Below are positions 35,389 through 47,326 of a stretch of 64,000 bases of DNA, piece by piece (positions within the stretch are counted from its first letter, which is position 1; each line of letters starts with the position of its first letter). Under the pieces are notes generated by a model, which saw only the letters and a program-made list of their open reading frames with translations, was not told where the DNA came from and ran no database searches. A program made the position numbers and the translations under genes. The stretch covers positions 57,216,012 through 57,280,011 of the forward strand of contig OY997590.1 of the NCBI GenBank assembly GCA_963921825.1. The letters are read 5' to 3'. The stretch comes from Erodium maritimum. Taxonomy: Eukaryota; Streptophyta; Magnoliopsida; Geraniales; Geraniaceae.

Positions 35389-36186
35389 TGTTGGAGAAAT
35401 GGCTTATTAAGCCTTTTGGCTTTGTTTGCTTGTCCCACATCGGAAACAAAGGGGAGGAGTCTTGATTTAATAAACTCAACTCCTCTTGTCCTGTTCAACA
35501 AATCCCACCTAGGCTTATGCTTAGTGGGCCGGACCCGGCCTCGTGCGTACCGCAGCCGCCGTCCGTTCGGGTCAGGATGGGACGGGCGCGGGTTCGGGTT
35601 CGGGTGGAGCCCTTGCGGGGCGGGCGAGAATTAATTTTTTGGAAAAAAGATTTATCTGATTTCCTTTAAATTCAAACCTCTTAGAATAACTTGTAACGCG
35701 TTTCCGTTTTGATTCTGAATTAAACTGTGGGAAACGTTTTGATTCTGAATTAAACTGTGGGTTAATGGCTGAAAGGTTTTTTGTACTTAATTCGTTGGCG
35801 TTTTTACACTTTTACCCCTACGCCATTCGAACCCATAAATAGCTGGTTCTGCCTCATTTGCAAGATACGATTTCAACACAAAAAACAGAGCCACATTTAT
35901 ACACGATTTTACCTCCTTCCTACTTCACTTTCCTACACTATTGTTCTGTTCGCTGTTATGCTGAGTCAACATCCAGTTGAGCGAGTGGGCGCGCTGCTGG
36001 GTAGAGTTGTGTACCTCGGGGAGCAACCGTTGTTGATCGCCACCTCGGTCAAGCCAGAAAAATTGCTTTCAAGTCAGTGGCCATTCGCCACGCAACAGCT
36101 AGTTCTAAACGTCATCTCGGTTGGTCTTTTCGGATTGCTGTTTGTTTGTTTGTTTTGTTATAGTTCTGTATATATACATTCCATCA
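35389..36186 (+). repeat. Copia-2 5' LTR
   Basis: Nearly the same as 42613-43419 over the first 700 bp; the last 80 bp differ more. It contains a duplicated TTTTGATTCTGAATTAAACTGTGGG piece, which the other LTR shares. Confidence 0.9.
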
Positions 36187-36226
36187 ATTTGAAAGCAATT
36201 TGTTATATATCGTGAACTATTTTGAT

Positions 36227-36625
36227 ATGATCATGAACATGAACATGAACATGAACAACATGAACTTGCATGCCAATTTAAACTTTATGCCTACTGTTGG
36301 TGCTCGTACTATGCATGCTGTTGAACCACTTGGCGGTACAAATTACCGCGTTGGTCACAACAACTGTTTATGTTCTTTGAACAAATGGACATCAACTATG
36401 TCTTGTTCAATGACCCCCCTGTTCCCTTAGCTGCTACCTCTGGTGCTACTCCCATAGTTGTCTCTATTGTTAAGGACAATGAGGCTAAACTTCTCAAATT
36501 TAATAAGAAAAACAAAACTGCCCGGTGCCAGATTTTGAAGTCCGTCACCAACACCTTGTTTGACCTGCTTTGTGTTCACAAGTCTGCCAAATTTATTTGG
36601 TAGACTTTGGACAAGAAGTATGGGG
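36227..36625 (+). pseudogene. Copia-2 gag, first part
   Basis: Frames carry HAVEPLGGTNYR, then FEQMDINYVLFNDPP and KSVTNTLFDLLCVHKSAKFIW, ending LDKKYG at the solo LTR. A TAG at 36601 and an early frame change break it. The second part resumes after the inserted LTR. Confidence 0.75.
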
Positions 36626-36630
36626 CTAAC

Positions 36631-38316
36631 TGTTGGGTCTCGAGGTAGGGTTGGAGATGAACCAACTCGCAGCGGAAAATCAATAAAAACCAAGAGACGA
36701 TTAAAACCATGAAACAACTATCAAAGAATGGATTCACAAGAGAAAAATTCAGCACTATCTCTTACCAAAACAAGAACACCGGTTAAGAATGATTGGCTTG
36801 AGTCTCCAAGACGCCTACGTATCCACATGGGAATCAAAGCCACGTAGTTCTTCTCTTTGAGGACTCAAGAACACAAAAATGGAGGTGGAAACTAGCCAAA
36901 CCCAAAATGGCCATGGAAGAGGGAGAGAAAATGTGTTTCCTATTCTTGTCTTGTGTTTGTTATGTTGAAAAAAGATGACTTAAACATAACAAAACCCATA
37001 CTTGTCCAACTAAAGGCATGGGACAAGTATGGTGTCAAGTAAGGTGTAAATAGGACAAAGTATGGCAAGACAAGATTGGGTTAGGTGGTGAATCACCAAC
37101 ACCTTAATCCTTGTCTTGCTTACTTAGTACTAAGTAATCAAGACTTGATTAATTAGTTCCATGGGCCTTGGTTGCATGGGCCTTTCATGGGCCTCTTGGA
37201 ACATGGCCCGTGGCATTTCTAACGAGGTCCCGTGATTCGCTCATCGCCTCCAAGCCTTCCATACCGGAAATGTCCAACATTATCCGACGCGATCAATCCC
37301 AAGACTCCAAGCCTTGTCTCGATCCGTAAAGTGCTATTCACGTACGGGCACATGACCCAAAACCCAGTTTTGGTCATGTCCCGAGACAACTCCCTTTTGG
37401 CCATTCTCCATAAATGTGTCAATGAGTTTCATCCTCCGGTGTGACCCTTAGGTTTATGCATGTCAATAGATCAACGTAAAATCCCATTTTACTTGATCCT
37501 ATTTAAGTGGCAACTAACGAGACTTTAGTATTGCCTGACACTGCATAACGAATCGACCCTGTCGATTCTAACCTTTCCGTCATCCCTGTCATTATCCTTT
37601 TATCTCCGATATCCTGATTGAGATAAGGCATAGAGTCGTCATCCTTATTATTCTCAATCACCGTTCCTTGATATGTGAGATGACTGAAGATATGATACCC
37701 AGTATCATGTGCATGGCCATGCTATTCTTTCAGTCACTCTCGATCAAGCGGCCGAGAACCGATATCTTTCCCATACCTCAGTATGAGGGATAAATCCCTT
37801 AGCTGCCTTTCGTGTCACTCATGTAGCCCGTCCTCAAGCCAATCCTGGCCGTTATGGAAGCCCTGTTACGGACAACGTTAGGCTCAGGTCAAACTCAGTT
37901 GTTGACTACATAGCGATCACAAAGACTCCTTGGTCTAAGGATACATGACAAGCTACGACACTGAATATGTTCATGACTTAATCTATGGCACATATTCAGA
38001 GCGGGTCGTCCAATATCATGTCCCACATGATATCTATGATCAGACTCCGGAATCCCATTCCAATGACTAACAGAACGTAAGCCATAAAGAGCCATCTTTC
38101 ATACTAGTCGCTTCTAGTGAAGCTTTGTTGACTAGGGACCCATCGAGTGTGATCTATCTCGATATATGGTTCTATTCGCATGGTGGGCATAGATCAGAGC
38201 ACACATCGATATATTACTCCAACACATAAGTAATATAAAGCCGCTTTAATTTTATTGCTAACGATGATATATACATTTGGACATTTAGGATTGAACTATG
38301 GGCACTAAGACTAACA
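36631..38316 (-). mobile_element. Solo LTR of the copia-3 family inside copia-2 gag
   Basis: 1,686 bp, starts TGTTGGGTCTCG, ends AAGACTAACA, with a perfect CTAAC duplication (36626-36630, 38317-38321). It matches 47327-49013 along its full length with scattered differences. Orientation is inferred from the polypurine tract next to the other copy. Excising it restores the gag reading across DKKYGANDTRKN. Confidence 0.92.
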
Positions 38317-38321
38317 CTAAC

Positions 38322-38880
38322 GACACTAGGAAGAATAAGTACGTCGTGGGGAAGTGGCTCGCCTTCCAAATGGTGGACAACCGATCGATCATGGATCAAG
38401 TCCACGTTTACGAGGACCTGTCTATTGCCATTGTCAGCAAAGGAACGAAGATGGACGAGGTGTTCCTCGCCCATGTGCTGTTAGAGAAGTTTCCACTGTC
38501 GTGGAAGGACTATTGCAACCATCTCAAGCATAGAGAGAAAGACCTGACACTTCAAAACCTCATTAGCCACATGAAGATCGAGGAAGCAAACCGTTTGAAG
38601 GACGCTCTGGGTTCCTTCCTGACACCTTTGCCGCCTCAGATGGCAAGGGTCAACATCGTGGAGTTTGGTGGGCCGTCTCGTCAGGCTAAGCCCAAACCGA
38701 AGCTCAAGTCCAAGACCAAGGAAGCTCCCAAGCGAGGACCTCCCAACAACTGCAACAAGTATGTGAAGCCCTCCTCTACTATCCAGAAGCCGAAGCAGAA
38801 GCTATGTCTACGGTCAAGCTGGACATAAAGCCTACCAAGGCATGCAGTGTCAAGACTACAAGAAGAATGATGCAAGGGCC
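38322..38880 (+). pseudogene. Copia-2 gag, second part with degenerate zinc knuckle
   Basis: Reads NDTRKNKYVVGKWLAF, then SIMDQVHVYEDL, VLLEKFPLSWKDYCNHLKH and a Lys/Pro-rich stretch. The knuckle CYVYGQAGHKAYQ has lost its second Cys, and a frameshift lies near 38800. Confidence 0.8.
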
Positions 38881-39300
38881 TACATTGCTGAAGATGATGA
38901 CATTGTAGCTGCTGTAGTTGCTGAGGCTATGCTGGTCCACAACACCGTTGACTGGGTGTTGGACTCCGCATCCACCCGTCATCTCTACAACTCAAAGGAA
39001 CTCTTCTACAAGTTTGAAGCATCTGCACCTGGTGAAGTTGTTCATATGGGGAATGACTCTACTGTAGTGATTACTAGAAGCGAGAAGATCATGCTGAAGC
39101 TGATATCTGGGAAGACACTCGTACTCAGTAATGCCCTTTGTGTCCCTACTCTGCGACGCAACCTTGTCTCTGGACCTCTGCTAATGAAGGCTGGATTGAA
39201 GACTGTTATAGAGAATGACACTGTTGTTTTCTCTAAGAATGAGGAGTTTGTAGGGAATGGGTATTATTGTGGGAGTCTTTTCCTTTTCAATGTCGATCAT
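38881..39300 (+). pseudogene. Copia-2 aspartic protease
   Basis: DWVLDSASTRHLYN is the active-site region (Asp at 38962-38964); the normal Gly is Ala. Followed by LCVPTLRRNLVSGPLL, typical of copia. Confidence 0.82.
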
Positions 39301-39344
39301 GTTATTCTGAATAATAAAATTTCCACTTCCGCTTATATCGCTGA

Positions 39345-40020
39345 GTCTCTTGATTTGTGGTATGGTAGATTAGAACATGTGAATGTTTCCTCGATTAAAC
39401 AACTAAGAAACATGTCTATTATACCATCGTTTTCTACCTCCGAACTCTCGAAGTGTGAGATTTACGTAGAGGCTAAATTCTCTAAGAAATATTGCAAATC
39501 TTTTACAACGAGACACATGAAACTTCCTGAATTAATCCACACCGATCTTGCGGATTTCAAGAACACTAGGAGCAGGGGAGGCAAACATTACTATGTTACC
39601 TTCATCGACGACTGCTCAAGGTTCGCGAGTATTTATCTTCTTACTACAAAGGATTAAGCTGAAGAGATGTTCATCAAGTATAAGAATGAGGTAGAAAACC
39701 AACTAGAGAGGAAAATCAAGAGAGTTAGAGCCGATAGAGGAGGAGAGTATGGCTCAAACTTCTTGAAAGATGTATGTGAATCCAATGGAATCATTCATCA
39801 AACAAGTGCGCCATACATGCCTCAACAAAATGGAGTAGCTGAATGCAAGAACCGAACACTAAAGAATATGATGAATGCGATGCTTCTAAGTTCAGGCCTT
39901 CCTGATGAAATGTGGGGGGAACTGTCTTATCCGCTTATCACATACTTAACTGTGTGCCGCACAAGAACCTTGATAAGACTCCCTATGAGATATGGAAGGG
40001 TTACGCTCCTAACCTAAGGT
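39345..40020 (+). pseudogene. Copia-2 integrase
   Basis: GAG-pre-integrase LWYGRLEHVN has Tyr where His normally binds zinc, and the CxxC is lost. The core retains LIHTDLADF (Asp), RADRGGEYGS (Asp) and NGVAECKNRT (Glu). A TAA at 39656 and a frameshift near 39920 interrupt it; the C-terminal part runs on at 39912-40421 (TPYEIWKGYAPNLRFLRVWGC). Confidence 0.85.
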
Positions 40021-40472
40021 TTCTTAGAGTGTGGGGGTGTCTGGTGAAAGTAGGCGTAACTGACCCTAAGAAAACCACTATCGGGTCCAAGACTTATGAT
40101 TGTGTATTCATAGGTTATGCTCAGAACATCGTGGCGTATCGCTTCATGTCTCTAGGTGACCGCTCAATTTCTGAGGCTAGAGATGCTGAGTTCTTCAAAG
40201 ACCTCTTTCCAATGAAGAGGAACATCGTTGATGAACCGGTTGAACCCACTATCCCCTTTCCTTCGCTTCGAGATAGGTGGGTTGCCGAAAGCTCTACTTC
40301 GCATGGTCAAGCTAAAAGACCAAGGAGAAGCAAGAAACCCAGGATTGAGAAGAACTTTGGAGAAGACTTTGTCACCTCCTTTCTCTCTGAAGTTGATCCT
40401 GAAGGTGTTGTTTCAGAATAGTTTGTTTCAGCCTTTCTGTTAGAAGAAGATCCAAAGACCTATGGTGAGGAT

Positions 40473-41495
40473 TTGAGATATGTGGATGCTAATCTTTGTA
40501 AAGAAACTATCAAGGCTGAACTTGATTCTATTGTATCCAATCATACTTGGGATCTAGTAGACTTACCTAAAGGATCCAAAACCATTAGTAGTAAGCGGAT
40601 CTTTAAGAAAAAGTTGAGACCTGATGGTACAATAGAGAGGTTCAAGGAGAGACTCGTAGTTAGAGGTTTCACACAACGAAAAGATGTCGATTACTTCGAC
40701 ACGTATTCTTCTGTGACCAAGATCGCAACAATAAAGTCTCTTGTCGCTTTAGCTTCCAATCACGGTCTGATGATTCACCAAATGGACGTCAAGACCGCCT
40801 TCCTGAATGGTGATCTGAAGGAAGACATCTACTTGTCTCAACCCAAGGGGTTTGTGATCGTTGGTCAAGAGGACAAGGTGTGCAAACTGAATAAGTCTCT
40901 GTACGGTCAGACACAAGCACCTAAACAATGGTATGATAAGTTCAATCGAACTCTAGTGGTAGATGGATACAAGGTGAACAACTATGATTCATGTGTGTAC
41001 TTGAATATGACGGAATCAGGTTGTGCGATTATCTATATATATGTAGAGGAGATGTTAATTCTTGGTAATAATATCGGTGTTGTGAACCATACCAAGAAAT
41101 TTATGTCGTCACATTTTGAGATGAAGGACTTGGGAGAAGCTGATGTCATTTTAGGTGTTAAGATTATTAGAAACGCCAATGGCATCGCCTTGAGTCAATC
41201 TCATTACGTTGAGAAAGTCTTGAAGAAGTTCAATCACTTTGACGTGATTCCTACTAAAACTCCCTATGATCCAACTGTACAACTCATAAAGAACTTGGGT
41301 GACAGTGTTTCACAAGTTGAGTACACCAAGATTATAGGAAGTGTGATGTTCCTCATGAACTGTACTCGACCAGACATTGCTTACTCAGTAAGCAGGTTGA
41401 GTCAGTATACACATAACCCGAGTGATGAGCATTGGAATGCTTTACATCATCTGCTGAAGTATCTGAAATGGAATATGAGTTGGAACCTGCATTAG
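40473..41495 (+). pseudogene. Copia-2 reverse transcriptase with changed active site
   Basis: 340 uninterrupted residues include KRIFKKKLRPDGTIERFKER, IHQMDVKTAFLNGDL (first catalytic Asp present), KSLYGQTQAPKQWYDKF and MKDLGEADVILGVKI. The YVDD box is YVEE: the two Asp codons are GAG GAG at 41046-41051. Both metal-binding Asp being Glu should abolish or strongly reduce polymerase activity. Confidence 0.88.
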
Positions 41496-41513
41496 AGTAC
41501 ATTTCCTAATGCT

Positions 41514-41990
41514 TTGGAAGGAAAATGTGATGCAAACTGGGTTTCAGATAATGATGAGGTCAGCTCGACGAGCGGTTATGTGTTCACCTTGGGTGGAGGT
41601 GTTATATCATGGAATTCTTCGAAGCAGACTTGTATAGCCAGCTCTACCATGGAGTTTGAGTTCATTGCCCTTGAGTTGGCTGGACAAGAGGCAGACTGGT
41701 TGAGGAACTTATTGGCAGATGTGCTTGTATAGGGAAGACAAGCTGTGCCGGTTTCATTACACTGTGATACACAAGCGGCTATTTACGTTGCAAAAAATAA
41801 TGTGTATAATAGTAAGAAGAGACACATTCGTTAGACAACTCTTGAAAAATAGAGTGATTTCTTTGTAATTTGTGAGATCCGAAAGAAATTTTGCTGATCC
41901 TTTCACAAAGGGTCAATTAAGGAGAGTACTCCTTAATATATCTAGAGTAATGGGACTCAAGCCCATAGATCAAGAAAGTATGGATGACAC
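41514..41990 (+). pseudogene. Copia-2 RNase H
   Basis: [20 protein letters not shown], then [20 protein letters not shown] and LHCDTQAAIYVAKN. D-E-D positions are kept, with stops after 41730 and near 41835. Confidence 0.82.
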
Positions 41991-42600
41991 GTGTTAGTGG
42001 TCATATGCAGTCATACTAGTCTTGATACATTATAGCTCCCATTCCTATAATTTTAGTAGTGTTTGATGATCTATAACCAGTTTTGGTGGTGCTTTGAGAA
42101 GGACTTGATAGATCCCAATAATAATCTATAGCCAGTATTGGTGGTACTAGTGAGACGCACTTGATGGATTCTGCTGACAAGATGGACTCTATGTCCTTAA
42201 TAGCTCTAGACCCGATTGGGATAATGCTTGTGAGAAGCACTTGATGAGTTACATATGTGTGTGATGGTGGGCCGCCATCTATGAAAGACTTTGGGCAAAG
42301 TCTTCCTAGAGCACTCATTAGAACCAAGGTATACACATGACCTTTAATAGCGTTTCTGAAAGTATCACGGATTCAGTGGAATCTGAAGTATGGTATGTGT
42401 TGTGTGACGTATCAACCGAAGCTAATTAAGTTCAAGATTCTATTCACTTACTTTAAGTAAGTTTTTATCACATCTCACTATGCATCAATTCAAATCGAAA
42501 GATATTGATGTTTAAGTATCGCACCTTCCACATCCAGAACATTTGTGGTGTCTTCTTTTACTTAAAATGTTTTCAAGTGTTTTTTCGGATTTTATCGCCA

Positions 42601-42612
42601 TTTGTGGGGGAT
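42601..42612 (+). other. Copia-2 polypurine tract
   Basis: TTTGTGGGGGAT directly before the 3' LTR. Confidence 0.8.
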
Positions 42613-43419
42613 TGTTGGAGAAATGGCTTATTAAGCCTTTTGGTTTGTTTGCTTGTCCCACATCGGAAACAAAGGGGAGGAGTGTTGAGTTATAAACTCA
42701 ACTCCTCTTGTCCTGTTCAACAAATCCCACCTAGGCTTATGCTGAGTGGGCCGGACCCGGCCTCGTGCGTACCGCAGCCGCCGTCCGTTCGGGTCAGGAC
42801 GGGACGGGCGCGGGTTCGGGTTCGGGTGGAGCCCTTGCGGGGCGGGCGAGAATTAATTTTTTGGAAAAAAGATTTATCTGATTTCCTTTAAATTCAAACC
42901 TCTTAGAATAACTTGTAACGCGTTTCCGTTTTGATTCTGAATTAAACTGTGGGAAACGTTTTGATTCTGAATTAAACTGTGGGTTAATGGCTGAAAGGTT
43001 TTTTGTACTTAATTCGTTGGCGTTTTTACACTTTTACCCCTACGCCATTCGAACCCATAAATAGCTGGTTCTGCCTCATTTGTAAGATACGATTTCAACA
43101 CAAAAAACAGAGCCACATTTATACACGATTTTACCTCCTTCCTACTTCACTTTCCTACACTATTGTTCTGTTCGCTGTTATGCTGAGTCAACATCCAGTT
43201 GAGCGAGTGGGCGCGCTGTTGGGTAGAGTTGTGTACCTCGGGGAGAAACCGTTGTTGATCGCCACCTCGGTCAAGCCAGAAAAATCGCTTTCAAGTCAGT
43301 GGCCATTCGCCATGCCACATCTATTTCTGCACGTCATCTCGGTTGGTCTTTTCCGATTACTATTTTTTTTGTTCTGGTCAACGATATTTCATACAGTTCT
43401 GCATATATACATTCCAACA
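42613..43419 (+). repeat. Copia-2 3' LTR
   Basis: Partner of 35389-36186; ends CATTCCAACA and is followed by the TATGG duplication. Confidence 0.9.
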
Positions 43420-43551
43420 TATGGTGGATTGGAAGTATAGATGCGTCACCGTTCAAAAATTTAGGCATAAAGATAATAACTTATCCTATAGTATTTGTCA
43501 CACATACTATGCTACCCATTATTTATAAATTAAATTTACCGTTGAAATGTA

Positions 43552-43889
43552 TGTCCCACATTGAAAGTGCATGAACAATTTGACCACTTGATAAGTATAT
43601 TGGTGCCTTCACCCATTAGTTTGAGCTTTTGGGTTGGAGAAAGCTTTAACATGGTATTAGAGCGGGGTCGGCCCACGACCCATTTGTCACCTTCACCCTG
43701 TGTCTCCGGTCCATATGCAAATACCCAACCTTGTTATGGCCCACTTGTAGATGCCCAGTCCTACACCTGAGGGGAGAGTTAAAGTATGTGTCCCACATTG
43801 AAATTATATTGACAATTTGACCACTTGATAAGAATATTGGTGCCTCCACCAATCAGTTCGAGCTTTTTGGGTTGGATATGACTTTAACA
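43552..43889 (+). mobile_element. TRIM (terminal-repeat retrotransposon in miniature)
   Basis: Two LTRs of about 100 bp (43552-43651 and 43789-43889) start TGTCCCACATTG and end TTTAACA. They enclose 137 bp. Directly after the first is TGGTATTAGAGC (43652-43663), a Met-tRNA primer site. Before the second is a purine tract, TGAGGGGAGAG. There is no coding capacity, so it must rely on proteins of other elements. LTRs differ at several sites; no target duplication could be resolved. Confidence 0.85.
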
Positions 43890-43892
43890 TTT

Positions 43893-46060
43893 ACGATACC
43901 TAAACTTTTGGTCACAGACTTCCGTTAGTAAAAATTAACAGCAAGACATGAAATAACCATTACACCTTTTTGCCTTTAAATTAACTTACCCATTATAGTT
44001 GAATGACTATTTTACCCCTTCTCATTATTAAATATTTAAACTATTTCATAATTATTCTTTAATTCTTTTCTAATTTTAGTAATTTTCATTTATTATTTGC
44101 AAAAAAAAAATCAAATTTTAATTTTTATTAGAGATTTTAAAAATTTTATATATTTTAAATATATTATTTTCATAGCTTATTATTCTTAAAATTTTTATTA
44201 TCATTTAGTTTTTTTTCATTAATCATTTTCTTATTAAATTATAATTTTCACATTTTTCTATTAATTTTCATAAATTCTTTTTGATTAATAAATTCTCTTC
44301 ATATTTTATTAATTTTTAAATTTTAGTATTCTTTAATTTTTATAATTATCTTTAATTTTTGGAATTTAATTTTCACAAAGTGATTATCTTTTTTTTTTTA
44401 TCAGCAAATAGATTTATTGATTCTTGACTTTGTGATGAAGACCAAGAACAAGGGAAAATCCCTCAGAAGAACCAGCAGTAAGGCTTCTGGATCATAGCCG
44501 ATCCAAACCCTATTCGAAAGAATTCCTCTCACGAAATTACTCCCTGAACCTTAAGAAACCCTAGCCAATCGCCACCATTTCTTCTTCCCCCATTGGTGAC
44601 GACCATAGCTCCGACCATGGTGATTGTCGACAGAGCCCTCTTCTCTTCCCCTCTTTCCTTCCTCTTTCCCCTTTCCTTTACCTCGGCTTGTTTTCTATGC
44701 TCTTAACCTGTAGATTCAGCTACCTTTTCTCGTCGATGGAGTCTCGTAGGGATGAGTTTATTGTTGTTCTCTCCTGGTTACGGTTGGAGAACCTCCTTGT
44801 TCGTAGGAGTCGGGTGGTTGGAGATTCTCTTCATTGTTGCCTCTCCGGACTCGGGCCGGTGAACCAGATACGGTAGGGAACCAGATTTGTTGCTATGGTG
44901 GCTCTAATTAGAGGTCTCTCTTGGCTTCATCCTTTGAAGACTCGTGCCTCGCCGGATGCACGTTTGCACCTCTCGTCGGCGTTCAGCCTTTGATCTGCTC
45001 TTGTCAGAGTCGTTTGAAGGGTTGTTGCCTGACCCGGCTTGCCGAGTTTTTACAGATCTGGTAAGGCCGGAGGTGTTGGTTTTTCTCATGGGATTGGTTT
45101 GGTTGGAGGGTTGTTGGTGCTGGTCAGATTTAGGTTCCTAATTTGGTAAGCTCGGAGGTCTTGGCTTTGCTAGTGGGTTCTGTTTGGCTGGTGGGTTATT
45201 GGTGCAACTCGGGCTCTTTTCTTGCCGGAACAACCCCACTGGGGTTGGAGCAGACCATCCCGAAGCTTTCACTGCTCGTGGGTTGCTGGTTGTCTTACTT
45301 TTCTCTTAGCTGGCCAGACTTCGCTCGCTTGAGTTTGGCTCGAAATCTATCGATATTGTCCCTCTCAGTCACCTACCGTGGTCTTGTCGTTAGTTGGTTC
45401 CGTGGTTGTTGGCCCCCAACACTTCAGATCTTACATTGGTTTCGGTACTCCTTGTGTTGATTTCCACTAGCGTTGTTGTGTTCGTCGTTATAGGCGACTC
45501 GTTCCAGATCTGGCATGGGACGCGCTCCTACTCCTAACCGGTTGTAGATCGTTGTAGATCTGGTTTTGTTTGTTTCCGTTCGAGCTCTCCATGGTCGTGG
45601 TCTCACTGGAACAGGGACGGAGAGCTCATCCGTGAAGTCACCGCCGCTTATGACGAGATGAAGTTAGATAGATTGTGTTATATGGTGTTGGGTTAGATAT
45701 GTGGTACATGGTGTTAGGTTAGATTAAGATCAGATGATGTTAGATTAGATTAGGATTAGATTAAGTTGTTTAAAGAAAATTTATTTAATTATTTAAATTT
45801 TATAATTCTTTTATTTACTTAATTTTTATAATTCTTTATTTAATTACTTAATTTATAATTATTTTCTTAAATGTATTTATTATTAAAGGATGGTTAAATG
45901 GTAATTTCAAAGGGATCCAACGGTAATATCAAATCAGTAAGAAAAAACGTCATTTTACTCTCCACTTAACAGTCAAATGGGTCAAATGATTAATGTAATG
46001 GAATATTCAATTCATTTTTACTAACGAAAGTTTGTGACAAAAAAGGTTAGATATCATAAA
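43893..46060. mobile_element. Element with inverted terminal repeats, AT-rich arms
   Basis: The left end GATACCTAAACTTTTGGTCA continues to GTTAGTAAAAAT. It matches the reverse complement of 46010-46060 (GATATCTAACCTTTTTTGTC ... CGTTAGTAAAAAT) over about 45 bp, with weaker similarity further in. No transposase is seen. A Mutator-like non-autonomous element is possible. Target duplication unresolved. Confidence 0.5.
44389..45660. mobile_element. Rearranged non-LTR segment inside the TIR element
   Basis: Begins with a T-run at 44389-44400, followed by what looks like the minus-oriented 3' end of a LINE. From 44565 it becomes a plus-oriented CCCTAGCC leader and GC-rich body like 46180-47326; both share the GTTGGCCCCCAAC motif (45410 and 46988). 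The opposite orientations fit a 5'-inverted insertion. No protein domain is recognisable. Confidence 0.4.
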
Positions 46061-46164
46061 ATTGACTTTTGAACAATGGGTAGCATAATATCTGTGACTA
46101 ATACTATAGAGTAGATTGCATCCAAAGGGTGGTTCATGTGGACATACAAGACATTGTCTTAGAA

Positions 46165-47326
46165 AACTCTCTCTAGAAAGAAACCCTAGCCGCCACCTCT
46201 CTAGTTCTCGTCTTCACCGGTGACGGCCTTGGCATGACCCTCTTCTTCCCTTCTCTTCCCCCTCTGTTCTACTTCTTCTCCCCCTCCCCTGTTCTGCCTC
46301 AGCTTTTGGAAGCTTCCTCGCCTCTTCGTGTGCTGATGGGATCTCGACCTCCAGATGCTCTTCTGTTGCGTGTGTTTGGGAGCAGTGTGGTTTGCTTGGT
46401 CGTTGGTCGTTGGTCGCCGGATGTTTGAGGATCTGCAGCCAGTGTAAGCTCGCCGGAAGTCTCTGCGAGCTCGACAGATCTCTTGCCTGGCCACTATGCA
46501 CGTGTTAGCCGGTGCCGGTGTCTGTTCGTGGGTTGCTTGCTACTGCTGCTGCTCGGAAGCTCGTCACCGCCATCGATTGGTTCTGCAGAAGACGTGGGTG
46601 GCGGCTGGTTTGGTTGCTTCTTCGGGTTGGGTGCGGGTTGGGTAGGGTTTGGCCGGGTCTGGGCCGAGTGGTTGGGCTTCTGGGTAGGATTTGGCCGGGT
46701 CTGGGCCGGGTGGATTGGGCCGGTGCAAGGCGGGTTTGGTGCTGGTTCCTGGGTCGTGGCTCGGGTCTGTGGATGGTTTTAACCTGTTCGGGTCCGTGAC
46801 CGGGTGGGGCTAAGATGTTCTGCCGATCCGGTTTCGCGTTTTCTGTCCTGTTTTCGTCAAGCTTCATCGCTTTGCCTTCCGACACCGTAGTGGGATGTGT
46901 TTATTCTCCTTTCGGGATTAGATCGTCACAGATCAGGTAAGATGATTACCGGCTTAAGGGAGGTTAAAGTGCTGCTGGTTTTTGGGTGTTGGCCCCCAAC
47001 TTCTTCTCTCCTTTGTCGTTTTTTGGTTTGGGAGCTCCAGTTCTCGAACTTTGGTTGTTGCCGTGTACTGATAGGAAGCTCGGGATCGACTCGGGTTTTG
47101 GCCGCCGGCCTTGAATTTCGGTTGCTCTGAGCTTTGGAGGTCAGATCTCCCTCTTCGGCTCCCTCGTTATCGACATAAATGTCGATCCTCCTCTTCTGGG
47201 CCTATTTTCGGTGATGGCTGGAAAAGGGTTATCGTCTCTATGGCGGTAACAGAGGATTGAGTTTGAGCGGCTAAATTTGGGTTGGTCTTCATCCTCATCT
47301 TCGGCGCAAAGCTTCCCTGATCTGGT
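46165..47326 (+). mobile_element. Short non-LTR-like segment, interrupted by copia-3
   Basis: A CCCTAGCCGCC leader followed by a CT-rich stretch and a GC-rich body with repeated GGGTCGGGC-type phrases, as in 8240-9850. It stops where the copia-3 LTR begins. Its 3' end would be on the far side of that insertion, outside the window. Confidence 0.45.

Larger units (their letters stand above)
35389..43419 (+). mobile_element. Copia-2: full-length Ty1/copia retrotransposon, plus orientation
   Basis: LTRs of 798 and 807 bp (35389-36186, 42613-43419) start TGTTGGAGAAATGG and end CA. The flanking TATGG duplication (35384-35388, 43420-43424) is perfect. The internal order is gag, protease, integrase, RT, RNase H. 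A 1.69-kb solo LTR of another copia family sits in gag with its own duplication. The polyprotein has a few stops and a changed RT active site, so it cannot move by itself. The sequence after the 5' LTR shows no standard primer-binding site. Confidence 0.93.
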
